From positions 25,173-89,172 of the forward strand of contig JAMDBZ010000018.1 in the NCBI GenBank assembly GCA_023488945.1: 64,000 nt of DNA, in the 5' to 3' direction. Of this stretch, positions 1-7,992 are shown in pieces. Every line of letters begins with the position of its first letter. The stretch's first letter is position 1. Origin of the DNA: Deltaproteobacteria bacterium. GTDB lineage: Bacteria; Desulfobacterota_E; Deferrimicrobia; Deferrimicrobiales; Deferrimicrobiaceae. Both the position numbers and the translations under genes were made by a program. The notes below the pieces were generated by a model that did not search any database, had not been told where the DNA came from, and saw nothing but the letters and a program-made list of their open reading frames with translations.

Positions 1-412
1 CCGCCCGCACCTTGCTCCGAAGCTCCTCGAGCTCCCACTTCGTCTGGCTCGCCTCGAGCACCATCCCGATCTTGAGAAGAAGCTCCTCCCCCCGGAACGG
101 CTTCTTGATGTAGTCGTTCGCCCCGTCCTTCATCGCCCGGACCACCTCCTCCACGTCGCTCTGGCCCGAAACCATGATGATCGGGGTCGTCGAGCCGCTC
201 GACCGGAGCGGCTTGATCAGGTCGACGCCGCTGCCGTCGGGGAGGAAGATGTCGAGGATCGCGCAGGAGGGATGACGCTTTTCGAAGATCTCGAGCGCCT
301 CGACCTTGTTGAACGCCGTGACGACCTCGTGGCCGTTCCCCGCCAAAAGATCCTGCGTGAACCGGGTGAAGACCGGGTCGTCGTCGACAACCAGCACGAG
401 ATTAGAAGTCAT
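1..412 (-). CDS. Response regulator, receiver domain (3' end beyond window)
   Basis: Reading left from ATG at 412, 137 codons run to the window edge without a stop, so only the N-terminal part is visible. It is a CheY-like receiver: acidic triad D10-D12, phospho-acceptor D54 in the context LDIFLPDGSG, and the conserved Lys of DYIKKPF near residue 104, followed by the start of a linker helix. The start is supported by the Shine-Dalgarno-like GGGAGGG just upstream. The output domain lies outside the window, so its class (NtrC-type, GGDEF, stand-alone) cannot be decided. A sigma-54-like element lies 31 bp upstream. Confidence 0.85.
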   Translation of the reverse strand, partial: MTSNLVLVVDDDPVFTRFTQDLLAGNGHEVVTAFNKVEALEIFEKRHPSCAILDIFLPDGSGVDLIKPLRSSGSTTPIIMVSGQSDVEEVVRAMKDGANDYIKKPFRGEELLLKIGMVLEASQTKWELEELRSKVRA

Positions 413-442
413 GGGATCCCTCCCGAGTCCCGGGAGATTACC

Positions 443-456
443 GCAAACGATATGCC
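443..456 (-). promoter_or_regulatory. Possible sigma-54 promoter of the leftmost response regulator
   Basis: The minus strand reads GGCATATCGTTTGC, that is GGCA-N6-TTGC, matching the -24 GG and -12 GC of RpoN promoters with the required 10-bp separation. Transcription would start near 431 and leave a leader of about 20 nt carrying the GGGAGGG ribosome binding site. The match is good but not perfect, and no enhancer dyad was recognised. Confidence 0.4.
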
Positions 457-599
457 CACGCATTCAAGGCCGGGATACGCAATTCATTTTTCCGAGTAAA
501 TGCAAGAAATGCAAGAAGAACGTGTGGGCAATTTCTTACCTGATTGCTCCCCAAAAATGGACATTCGGGCAAGCAAATCCATTCTCTATGGCAATTTAT

Positions 600-627
600 G
601 GATTAAAATTTCCCTCCATATGGAAAT
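600..627 (-). terminator. Weak hairpin after the receiver/histidine-kinase gene
   Basis: Just past the TAA at 630-632 the minus strand has ATTTCC, an 8-nt loop and GGAAAT, followed by a T-rich run. The six-pair stem is AT-rich, so termination would be weak. The rest of 413-629 is AT-rich non-coding DNA with no gene. Confidence 0.25.
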
Positions 628-629
628 GA

Positions 630-1769
630 TTACACAGGAAGGGAGAGGGAAACTTTCGTCCCTTTTCCGGGTGTGCTCTCGATCCACATCGTCCCCTTCT
701 GGATTTCAAGCAGTTTCCTGCAGATCATCAGCCCCAACTCCATCCGTGTCCCTGCATCCTTGGTTGCGGTGAGCCTATTCCTCCCGTTCAGGCGTTTCAG
801 CCGTTCATTCGGTATGCCGATGCCGCTGTCCCGGATCCACACGATGACATTTCCGCTCTCCAACCGGGCGCCGATCCGGATCTCCCCCTCGGCGGGGGTG
901 AACTTGACCGCGTTATAGAGGATGTTGTCGAGGACTTCCATCACCCGGTCGGGATCCCCTTTCGTTACGATCGGAGGCAGGGGGGGCTCGATTTCCAGGT
1001 TGACCTTCTTCTGGACCGCGTACGGCCTGTAAAATGCGGCGCACTCCACCAGGATCCCGTCGAGGTCGAACGGGCGGGGGTGGATCCGGAGTTCCCCCTT
1101 CTCGGCAGCCTCGTAATCGAGGAGGATGCCGGACATCCGGTGGAGGCGGGTAATGCAGCGCCTGGCCTGTGCCAGGATCTCCGCGGGCGTGGGGCGCCCG
1201 CAATCCCCGCACTGCTCCTGCAGGACCTGGTGATAGCTGCCAAGGACGGTTACAAGGGTTTTGAAGTCGTGCGCCGCCATCGAGATCATGAAGCTCTTGA
1301 ATTCGCACAGGTCCTCTACGGCTTTCAACTTCGCCCGGTTTCTTGCCAGCGATTCCCGGTTTTCCCGTTCGTGCCTCTCCGTATCGAGGCTCAGGTTGAG
1401 CTTTTCGACGGAACGCGCGACGGAGTGGGACAGGATATCCGGCGCGACGGGTTTTCTGAGGAAGTCGTAGGCCCCCCGCTTGAGGGCCTCTATGACGGCC
1501 TCCAGGGGCGGGGAGCTGGCAAGAAACGTGAAGGGAACGTGGGGGTATTTCCGAAGCGTGTCCTTGAGGAACCCGATCCCCGACTGTCCCGCTGCATGGA
1601 GCTCGGAAAGGACGATCATCCGCCCCCGGTAGCGCGTGAGCCACCCGGCGGCCTTGTGGAAATCATCCGCGGTGACCACGGAGTACCTGTGCCGGGTCAG
1701 GACCGCCTCGGTCTCGCGCAGGAAGGCGGGATCGTCGTCGATCAGCAGGACGCGTAACGTGGTCACCAT
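630..1769 (-). CDS. Receiver-histidine kinase hybrid with a non-canonical receiver
   Basis: 379 aa. An N-terminal receiver (about 1-118) is followed by a coiled linker, a HisKA-like dimerisation helix (about 155-225) and a HATPase_c domain (about 260-379). The receiver keeps D11-D13 and K106, but the acceptor position is Glu: VLSELHAAGQSG aligns with the usual VLxDxxMPxxDG, giving E56. The H-box is AAHDFKTL with H167. The N-box is LDNILYNAVKFTP and the G1 box DSGIGIP, while the G2 region (GTRMELGLMI) departs from the usual GTGLGL pattern. ATG at 1769 is chosen because the receiver begins directly after it; an open frame continues to 1835. It is probably a soluble kinase whose receiver cannot be phosphorylated normally. 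Confidence 0.8.
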   Translation of the reverse strand: MVTTLRVLLIDDDPAFLRETEAVLTRHRYSVVTADDFHKAAGWLTRYRGRMIVLSELHAAGQSGIGFLKDTLRKYPHVPFTFLASSPPLEAVIEALKRGAYDFLRKPVAPDILSHSVARSVEKLNLSLDTERHERENRESLARNRAKLKAVEDLCEFKSFMISMAAHDFKTLVTVLGSYHQVLQEQCGDCGRPTPAEILAQARRCITRLHRMSGILLDYEAAEKGELRIHPRPFDLDGILVECAAFYRPYAVQKKVNLEIEPPLPPIVTKGDPDRVMEVLDNILYNAVKFTPAEGEIRIGARLESGNVIVWIRDSGIGIPNERLKRLNGRNRLTATKDAGTRMELGLMICRKLLEIQKGTMWIESTPGKGTKVSLSLPV

Positions 1770-1878
1770 TGCCCCGGATTGTACCATCTGGGGCGGCCTT
1801 CGCGGCCGATAAAATCCGCCCCGCGAACCGGACATGGCGGTGACCGCTCGGCTTCAACTCCCCCGTCGGCGCCGCCGG

Positions 1879-1907
1879 GAAAAGATTGGTGGCGGCGCAG
1901 GGACTTG
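1879..1907. repeat. Partial copy of the tRNA 3' end plus downstream flank
   Basis: These 29 bp match 2044-2072 at 28 positions (only C for T inside). The matching copy covers the last part of the tRNA-Met gene (part of the T-arm, the acceptor strand and CCA) and eight flanking bases. The copies are 165 bp apart. The intervening DNA is GC-rich, has no convincing gene and also holds an inverted copy of the T-arm. This looks like the trace of a lost tandem tRNA or a tRNA-targeted recombination event. Confidence 0.75.
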
Positions 1908-2017
1908 CCCGCCTGAGCCTCCGGCGTTCTCGCCTTCGGCCTTTGCGGCAGGGCTCGGGGCTGACGCGCTCCGCAAGGTCGCGTTTTTCCTCCCTGCCCG
2001 TGCGGCGCCCCTCGCCC

Positions 2018-2029
2018 GTTCAAGTCCCT
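2018..2029. repeat. Inverted 12-bp copy of the tRNA T-arm
   Basis: GTTCAAGTCCCT here is the exact reverse complement of 2064-2075 inside the tRNA-Met gene. With the direct partial copy at 1879-1907 it makes a small cluster of tRNA-derived repeats downstream of the tRNA. It could let the tRNA precursor trailer fold back on the T-arm. Confidence 0.6.
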
Positions 2030-2051
2030 CGTTGACGCCGTGAGAAAAGAT

Positions 2052-2128
2052 TGGTGGCGGTGCAGGGACTTGAACCCCGGACACTGCGGATATGAGCCGC
2101 ATGCTCTCACCAACTGAGCTACACCGCC
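2052..2128 (-). tRNA. tRNA-Met (anticodon CAT)
   Basis: The minus strand folds into a full cloverleaf of 77 nt including encoded CCA. The acceptor stem is GGCGGTG with CACCGCC, the D-arm GCTC/GAGC, and the anticodon stem TGCGG/CCGCA around loop CTCATAT, giving anticodon CAT. The T-arm is CGGGG/CCCTG with loop TTCAAGT. CAT can belong to elongator Met, initiator Met or the lysidine-modified Ile2 tRNA. The paired first base excludes a typical initiator, and the overall sequence looks like elongator Met, but Ile2 cannot be ruled out by eye. Confidence 0.92.
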
Positions 2129-2191
2129 ACGCAACTGGAAATTGTAATTATATCGAAGGCAAGCCCCGTGTCAAACGGGCGCACCCGGGCA

Positions 2192-3709
2192 TCACCGGAC
2201 CCAGACGAGCCGCCACTCCCCCAGGCGGTCGAAGATCTTCCCCCGCTCCCGGGACGCGATCCCGATCCGCTTCAGCCGGCCGGTCGAGGTGACGTCCAGG
2301 AAGGCGTCTCGAGCGGAAGCCCCGATCTGCTGGGTCCTCCAGGCCAGGTGCAGCCCCTCTTCGTCCCGCGTGAAGCACAACGCCTCGGCGTTGGAGAACA
2401 CGCGGATCCCCTCGAAGAACGCCCCCGCGGTCGCCAGGTTGTTGACCGCGATGACCTCGTCCATCCCGTCGCCGTCCAGGTCCGCCGCGAAAAGGCGCCC
2501 GGGCAGGAACAGGCGGGCGGATTCGGCGAGTCCCCCCGCAGTCGGGGCATCGAGGGCCGTCTCGGAGCTCCCGATCCCATCGATCCCTTCCCAGGTCACC
2601 TTCCCCTCCCGGTCGGCAAGGCACAGTCTCCCCTTGTCGCCGATCGTCGCGAATGCGACGGAGCCCCAGCCTCGGAGGGGGACGAAGCCGTACAGGTTGG
2701 TCCCCCGGGGAAGCGGCACCGGCGCTCCCTTTCGGCAGGCGAGTCCGTCTCCCGCGCGCGTCCATTCGACGCGAAACACGGGACCCCCGAAAACCGTCGC
2801 GGGGCTCGATTCCTGCCCGGCCAGGGCGATCCCGCCCCCGACGCCCGGGTCGAGGACGCGCAGAAAATACGGGAGATCGCGTGCGACGCGGCGGTACGCC
2901 TTGCCATCGTAACGCACGATGTCGGAAAGGGCGCGTCCCGCGCGGTATCTCACCACGAGGATCGCAGCCCTCCCGCCCCGGTCGATGTCCGCCGCCTCGA
3001 CGCGGATCACGCCGCCGTCCGCGAACGGGATCCGCGCCTTGACGGCAAGCTCCTCACCATCGATCCGATAGAGGACCACCTCCTCCGGCATCCCGGCGAT
3101 CACCTCCGGGACGCCGTCGCCGTCGATATCACCGTATGCGACGGATACCACGTCCCCCGGAACGGGACTGCTCCGGGTGACCGTTCCCGTGAGCTTCGGG
3201 ATCTTCCGTCTTGCGGCTCCTTCGCCGACCGTCTCGTCCCCGAAGAACAGGTATTTGAGCCGGGCCGACGCTTCGATGACGAGCTTCCGATACGCGGGAG
3301 GGAGTTCTTTCGCCGACCTCGTCCCCGGTTCCGCCGCCGTCGCGTTCGCCACGACGGTCCTCCCCGCGGCCGTGTCTTCAACCGGGGCGATCGACAGGTC
3401 CAGCGTCACCGTCCTCCCGATGCGCGAGACGGCGCCGGTTACGACATATGTCGCGCCGAGGGCCCGGGCCCGTCTCCGGCGCGCGGCCGGATCCTCTCCC
3501 CCTCCCGCCTTCGCGAGCCGGACGTCGAACCGGTCCGAGAGCTTCTCGGCGAGCGACTGTGCCACGAGCGGGATCAGGGAGGCGGCCCGCTCGCCGGCCA
3601 GGTTTTCGGGGGGGAAAAGCGCGAGGATCTGCGGCCCCGCCCCGGCCGGGCGCGCGGTCGAAAGGAGCGCCGCGGCCGCGAGGAGCCCAAGGAGTCTGCG
3701 AGGCGTCAT
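2192..3709 (-). CDS. Exported FG-GAP/VCBS-repeat protein
   Basis: 505 aa with a Sec signal peptide (about residues 1-24, Ala-rich, ending near PAGAG). Residues 25-150 resemble a small periplasmic alpha/beta domain (LGATYVVTGAVSRIG, as in TolB-N/FlgO-like proteins). The rest has integrin-type FG-GAP/VCBS blades with calcium-loop motifs: YGDIDGDGVPEVIAG near residue 195 and DLDGDGMDEVIAVNN near 410, spaced as in beta-propellers. Its ATG overlaps the stop of the isochorismatase gene (ATGA, 3706-3709), so it is probably translated from the same message. It is likely periplasmic or surface-exposed; the ligand is unknown. Confidence 0.75.
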   Translation of the reverse strand: MTPRRLLGLLAAAALLSTARPAGAGPQILALFPPENLAGERAASLIPLVAQSLAEKLSDRFDVRLAKAGGGEDPAARRRRARALGATYVVTGAVSRIGRTVTLDLSIAPVEDTAAGRTVVANATAAEPGTRSAKELPPAYRKLVIEASARLKYLFFGDETVGEGAARRKIPKLTGTVTRSSPVPGDVVSVAYGDIDGDGVPEVIAGMPEEVVLYRIDGEELAVKARIPFADGGVIRVEAADIDRGGRAAILVVRYRAGRALSDIVRYDGKAYRRVARDLPYFLRVLDPGVGGGIALAGQESSPATVFGGPVFRVEWTRAGDGLACRKGAPVPLPRGTNLYGFVPLRGWGSVAFATIGDKGRLCLADREGKVTWEGIDGIGSSETALDAPTAGGLAESARLFLPGRLFAADLDGDGMDEVIAVNNLATAGAFFEGIRVFSNAEALCFTRDEEGLHLAWRTQQIGASARDAFLDVTSTGRLKRIGIASRERGKIFDRLGEWRLVWVR

Positions 3710-4272
3710 TTGATGAGCGCGGAAACCGTCCGGAACTCGGGTGTCGCCGCCACCCTGAGAAGCTGGAAAAGCGCCGTCTCGGTGCTGTAGACGGTCGCCC
3801 CCGCGTCGCGGAGCGCATGCAGGCCGCTCAGGTAGTTGTGACGGAACCGTGACGAGACGGCATCGTCGAGGACGAAGACGGAGTAGCCGGTCCGGATCAG
3901 GTCCACCGAGGTCTGGTACACGCAGACGTGCGTCTCCATCCCGACGATGACGACCTGGCGGCGCCTCGCCGAAGAAAGCGCCGCGAGGAACGCCTCGTCC
4001 CGGGCGCAGCTGAACGTGATCTTCTCGAGGAGACGGAACGCCTTCCCGTCGAGGGCCCGGCCGATCTCGGGGACGGTCCGGCCCAGCCCTTTCGGATACT
4101 GCTCCGTGAGGAAGATGGGAAGCCCGAGGGCGGCGGCCGCCTCGATCGCGATCCGCATGTTCTTCGCGGACGACGCGTAGAGATCCTCGTCGATCGCCTT
4201 GACGAGACGCTCCTGCACGTCGACGACGAGCAGCAGCGCCTCCTCCCGGTTCAGAACGTCGACCATCGTCAC
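3706..4272 (-). CDS. Isochorismatase-fold (cysteine) hydrolase
   Basis: 188 aa, the usual length for the family. The catalytic triad is visible as Asp in LLLVVDVQ, Lys in EQYPKGLG and Cys in GMETHVCVYQT. The family includes nicotinamidase, N-carbamoylsarcosine amidase and YcaC-type hydrolases, and the substrate cannot be told from sequence. The start is GTG at 4272, overlapping the upstream peptidase stop (GTGA). ATG at 4266 (third codon) is an alternative. Being coupled to a creatinase-fold peptidase it may hydrolyse an amide or ureido intermediate, but that is only a guess from context. Confidence 0.85.
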   Translation of the reverse strand: MTMVDVLNREEALLLVVDVQERLVKAIDEDLYASSAKNMRIAIEAAAALGLPIFLTEQYPKGLGRTVPEIGRALDGKAFRLLEKITFSCARDEAFLAALSSARRRQVVIVGMETHVCVYQTSVDLIRTGYSVFVLDDAVSSRFRHNYLSGLHALRDAGATVYSTETALFQLLRVAATPEFRTVSALIK

Positions 4273-5483
4273 CGCACCCCTTTCCCTGCGCCCCCGGGAC
4301 AGGGTATCACTTCGTCCGCAAGAGGCGTCAACTTCTCGAAGCCGTCTCCCGTCACGAGGTACCCGTTCTCCAGCCCCACGGCGCCCTCGCCCGGGAACAC
4401 GAACTTGGGCTCGAGCGCGAGGACCATGCCGGGCGCCAGGACCGTCCGGCTCTCCCGCGCCACGAATGGGATCTCGTCCACCTCGATCCCCAGCCCATGT
4501 CCGATGAAGTTGACATTATACCCCGGCGCACCCATGAAATGGGCCACGAACGGCGTCCGCGAGGCCGTCGCGACGCCGATTTCGTAAAGGTCCCCGGCGA
4601 CCGCGCCCGGACGGATCGCGTCCTCGATGGCCCTCAAGACCCGCACCGCCGCGCCGTGGGCCTCCTCGAGCTTCGCGGGGAGCGTTCCGATCGCGTAAGT
4701 CCTCGCCATGTCCACCAGGTAGCCGTCCTGGGCCCACATCGTGTCGACCAGGATCGGCTCGTTCTCCCGGAAAGCCCGCGTCCCGGCCCCGACGGGAACG
4801 TACGGGCACGACCCCCGGCCCGCCGTCGGGAAATCGGCGTAGGACGGGACCGCCGAATCGGGCCCGGAGATCACGCACCCCAGCCCCACCTCCTGGTTCC
4901 ACGCCCGCATCCGGGTGATCGTCGTGTGCCCCCCCGCGATGGCCCGGCCCTGGAGAAATCCGCAGAGCTCCGTCTCGGTCATGCCGGGACGGATGATGTC
5001 CCGCGCGAGGGCGAGAAGCCGGGCCAGCCGCCGCCCGCAGGCCCGGAGCGCCTCGATTTCGGAAGGCCCCTTCACCGCCCGGCTCTCCCGGACGATCGCC
5101 GAGATGTCGACCGGCCGGACTCCCTCGAAGAGCGAGGCGTAACGGTTGAACGCCAGGACGGGGAGGACATCCATCTCGAACCCGAGCGTCGAGAGCTTCA
5201 CGCCGCGGCCGGAAAGGAGGTGCGGGATATCCTTGGAGCTCCGGATCCGCTCGATCCGGTCGACGCCCGCCTCCTCGACCGCCCGCTCGTAGACCCGGCG
5301 GACGAAATAGACGGGATCTCCCGCCGCCGGCACGAACAGGATCCCCTGCTGGATCGATCCGGTGTAGTAGAACAGGTCGGCGTTCTGGATGATGAGGGCG
5401 GCATCGACCCCGGCTTCCGCCAGCTTCCGGCGGAGATCCGCCAACCGCCCCCGGACCTCGTTGCCGGGCGTCGTCCGGTACAT
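4269..5483 (-). CDS. M24 family (Xaa-Pro aminopeptidase/creatinase-like) metallopeptidase
   Basis: 404 aa with the two-domain creatinase layout: an N-terminal domain (about 1-150) and a pita-bread catalytic domain. Metal ligands are visible: the two Asp of LVDTMWAQDGYLVDMA, His of FIGHGLGIEVDE, Glu of LALEPKFVFPGEG and Glu of VGLENGYLV. ATG at 5483 is preceded by AAGAAGAG at the end of the DUF169 gene, 5 bp upstream; an open frame extends further upstream but is not conserved in type. Probably cytoplasmic. It could be a prolidase or a creatinase-like C-N hydrolase. Confidence 0.88.
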   Translation of the reverse strand: MYRTTPGNEVRGRLADLRRKLAEAGVDAALIIQNADLFYYTGSIQQGILFVPAAGDPVYFVRRVYERAVEEAGVDRIERIRSSKDIPHLLSGRGVKLSTLGFEMDVLPVLAFNRYASLFEGVRPVDISAIVRESRAVKGPSEIEALRACGRRLARLLALARDIIRPGMTETELCGFLQGRAIAGGHTTITRMRAWNQEVGLGCVISGPDSAVPSYADFPTAGRGSCPYVPVGAGTRAFRENEPILVDTMWAQDGYLVDMARTYAIGTLPAKLEEAHGAAVRVLRAIEDAIRPGAVAGDLYEIGVATASRTPFVAHFMGAPGYNVNFIGHGLGIEVDEIPFVARESRTVLAPGMVLALEPKFVFPGEGAVGLENGYLVTGDGFEKLTPLADEVIPCPGGAGKGVR

Positions 5484-5488
5484 GCGGG

Positions 5489-6268
5489 TCAGGGGCTCTT
5501 CTTCGCCCAGATCGCTTCCAGTTCCTGGTAGGACTTCGGGAACTCGGCCTGGAACCGGAGGTAGACGGGAACGGGGTAGCGAACGCCGCCCGCATGGGTC
5601 TTCTCCAGCCCCTCGACGACCTCCTCGCCGCGCTCGAACGGGAAGGTGAACGCCATCTCGTCGTCGGCCGCCATTCCGAAGACCCGGTCGCCGTAGCACG
5701 GCAGGATGACCTGCGGCTCCCCGGTCTGCTTCCCCCGGATCACGATGTCGGAGCAGTCCCCCCGCCCCGAGAACTCGCTCTTGAGGCTCCCGCCGCTCTT
5801 GTAGAGGCAGGCGTTGAGGAGCCGGAGCACCTGCGCCGAGTTCCCGTACACGAGGACGGTCTCGGGAACGAAGTCGACGCGGCCGAGCGGGCCCGCCACG
5901 ACATGACCGCACTCGCCCGGCGCGAACCTGGCCAGCGCCTCCTCGAACCGCGCCCCCGCCTCCTTGCAGGAGGCGTACATCCCGTCCGCGAGGGAGCCCG
6001 ACGTGTAGTAATCGTTCCGCTCCGCGAAGCCGAAGACCGCTTTGGCGATCGGGCATGACAGGTCGCCCCCCGACACCGCCATCGTCCAGCCGTATCGGCG
6101 CGCGATCGCGATGGCCTGGCAGACCGCCACCTTCACCCCGAGATGCTTCGACGGGATCCGCACCTTGTCCGGCAGCGGCTCGCCGGGCTTGAACGTCCGG
6201 ATCCCGAGCGGGAAGGTCGAAACCCGGAGATGCTTTTCGAGATGCGCGTTGAGCGCGTCGGCGTTCAT
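5489..6268 (-). CDS. DUF169 family protein
   Basis: 259 aa. It matches the DUF169 pattern of soluble proteins with many conserved Cys and Gly: KVAVCQAIAIARRYGW, GGDLSCPIAKAVFGF, MYASCKEAGARFEE, GNSAQVLRLLNACLY and GDCSDIVI. No signal peptide or membrane segment. No biochemical function is established for the family; the conserved cysteines suggest metal or cofactor binding. ATG at 6268 begins the conserved region. It sits 5 bp upstream of the M24 peptidase and downstream of the PaaK-like ligase, from which it is separated by a 380-bp repeat-containing spacer, so it may be on a separate or processed message. Confidence 0.8.
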   Translation of the reverse strand: MNADALNAHLEKHLRVSTFPLGIRTFKPGEPLPDKVRIPSKHLGVKVAVCQAIAIARRYGWTMAVSGGDLSCPIAKAVFGFAERNDYYTSGSLADGMYASCKEAGARFEEALARFAPGECGHVVAGPLGRVDFVPETVLVYGNSAQVLRLLNACLYKSGGSLKSEFSGRGDCSDIVIRGKQTGEPQVILPCYGDRVFGMAADDEMAFTFPFERGEEVVEGLEKTHAGGVRYPVPVYLRFQAEFPKSYQELEAIWAKKSP

Positions 6269-6429
6269 GGAATCGTGCCTCCCTTCCTGCGTCCGTTTTC
6301 GAGATCCCGATCGGACCATGAGCGGCCCGGTGCGGCCACCGACCCCCCGAGGCCTTCCGCGCTCGGCGGAATCCCCTCCGCTCTGCTGCGGTAGCCGGAC
6401 CGTGGGGACATCCGGGCCGCCGCCGTGCC

Positions 6430-6591
6430 CCGGCATCCTGCCAATGGCGCGCAGATGCGTTCCCCGGAGGCGGCCTGTGGAGCGCAGCGGAGGCAGGACG
6501 CCGGAGCAAGCGGAACGGCAGCGACGCCGGGCATGGACGCCCGGCGGAGCGTAGCCGGAGGGAAATGCATCGAGCGCCGGCAGGATGCCGG
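6430..6591. repeat. Long imperfect palindrome (REP/BIME-like element)
   Basis: The ends are a perfect 13-bp inverted repeat: CCGGCATCCTGCC at 6430-6442 against 6579-6591. Inside, the arms continue with mismatches (GATGCGTTCCC against its counterpart near 6565), and the centre has a smaller hairpin GCCGGGC/GCCCGGC around 6527-6545. The spacer 6269-6648 has no supported gene; the short open frames in it look like the spurious products such elements usually give. The element lies between the PaaK-like and DUF169 genes and could act in mRNA stabilisation or termination. Confidence 0.6.
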
Positions 6592-6648
6592 CAACTCGCG
6601 GGGCGCCGCGGAGCGAGATGCCCTCTCCCGCTGCGGCGCGCCGCCGCA

Positions 6649-7926
6649 CTACTCCCACTTCCTCCGGTCGACGATTTTTTTGTCCTTCTCCGTCACGTCC
6701 GCCCCGGAGACGAAGCGAACCTCTCCCTTGAGACGGGTGACGACGCGTGCCGCCTCGGCGATGCGACCCGCCAGATCCGCCGCGGAAGGCGTTCCCGGCA
6801 CCGGGACGGCGAGGATCGTCATCCGGTCCTCGTGGGCTTCGCGCGTGATGACGAGCTGGAGGAGGGCGATCTCCGGGAATCTTTTCTCGAGCTGGACGAC
6901 CTGCTCCGGGTGGACGAACATCCCCTTGACCTTGGTGACCTGGTCGACTCGTCCCACGATCCGGAGGAGGCGCGCCGAGGTGCGGCCGCACGGACACGGA
7001 TCGTTCGTGAGGATCGACAGGTCCCCGGTGGCGAATCGCACCAGCGGATAGGTCCGGCTGGGAAGCGTCACGACCACCTCGCCGATCTCCCCCGGGGACA
7101 CCGCCTGTCCCGTGGCCGGGTCGAGGAGCTCGAGGACGATCTCGTCGGGCACGTGCATCCCGTTCGCCTTGGAGCACTCGTACCCGAGTGATCCGACGTC
7201 GGCCGTCCCGTAGCATTGCCGGACACGGATCCCGAACTCCTCGCGGAACCGCTTCCGGAGCGATTCGGGGAGCATCTCCGCCGTGACGAGCGCCACCTGG
7301 AGCGAAAGCCCGTCCCCCGGCGCAATGCCGGCTTCCATCGCCTTCTCCAGGAGCGTCATCAGGAACGAGGGGGTCCCGACATACCCGGTCGCCCGGAGGT
7401 CGCGCATGACCTGGACCTGGAGCTCCGTGTTCCCGACGCCCGCCGGGATCACCGTGCAGCCGATCCGGATCAGCGCCTCATCGAACATGAGGCCCGCCGG
7501 CGAAAAATGGTACATGAAGGTGTTTTGGACGATGTCACCCGGCCGGAAACCGGCGGCGACGAACGCCTTTTCCCACCGCCAGTGGCTCTCCTCGCGCCCT
7601 TCCGGGTCGTACGTCGGGCCGGGCGACACGTAGATGCGGCGCATCCCCCGCGGGGGGACGGCCGCAAGCCCCCCGAACGGGAGCTCCTCCTTCTGGATCT
7701 TCTTGAGGTCGGCCTTCCGGACCGGGGGGATTTTCGCGAGGTCGGCGAGATCCCGGACGTTCTCCGGCGAAACGCCCGCCGCGTCCATCCGGCGGCGGGC
7801 GGCCGGGGCATTCGCGTAGGCGTGCGGGACGGTTTCCCGGAGCAGCTCCCGCTGGAACGCGGCGCGCTCCTCCGGGGCCATCGTTTCGCGCGCCTCGTCG
7901 TAGAATCCTTTCGTCCGGTCGATCAC
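6649..7926 (-). CDS. Phenylacetate-CoA ligase family (PaaK-like) protein
   Basis: 425 aa ANL-superfamily adenylating enzyme of the PaaK branch. Visible are the phosphate-loop-like YVSPGPTYDPEG (about residue 99), YGTADVGSLGYEC for adenylate binding (about 238), the FATGDL motif (about 302) and the hinge IVGRVDQVTKVKGMFVHPEQV before the C-terminal lid. PaaK proteins convert an aromatic carboxylate, CoA and ATP to aryl-CoA, AMP and pyrophosphate. The P-loop differs from the usual SSGTTG, so the exact substrate is open. It follows livF by 66 bp, implying that the acid imported by the transporter is activated on entry. Confidence 0.85.
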   Translation of the reverse strand: MIDRTKGFYDEARETMAPEERAAFQRELLRETVPHAYANAPAARRRMDAAGVSPENVRDLADLAKIPPVRKADLKKIQKEELPFGGLAAVPPRGMRRIYVSPGPTYDPEGREESHWRWEKAFVAAGFRPGDIVQNTFMYHFSPAGLMFDEALIRIGCTVIPAGVGNTELQVQVMRDLRATGYVGTPSFLMTLLEKAMEAGIAPGDGLSLQVALVTAEMLPESLRKRFREEFGIRVRQCYGTADVGSLGYECSKANGMHVPDEIVLELLDPATGQAVSPGEIGEVVVTLPSRTYPLVRFATGDLSILTNDPCPCGRTSARLLRIVGRVDQVTKVKGMFVHPEQVVQLEKRFPEIALLQLVITREAHEDRMTILAVPVPGTPSAADLAGRIAEAARVVTRLKGEVRFVSGADVTEKDKKIVDRRKWE

Positions 7927-7992
7927 CGGATCTCCCTCCCGTCGGAGAATCCCCCCCGCTGCAGGCGCCCCGGGGCGCTCCGTCGCGTCTTC

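Noticed and set aside
6425..6648. Short open frames over the palindrome
   Set aside because: They follow the repeat arms, lack ribosome sites and have no family resemblance; such frames are typical artefacts of REP-like elements.
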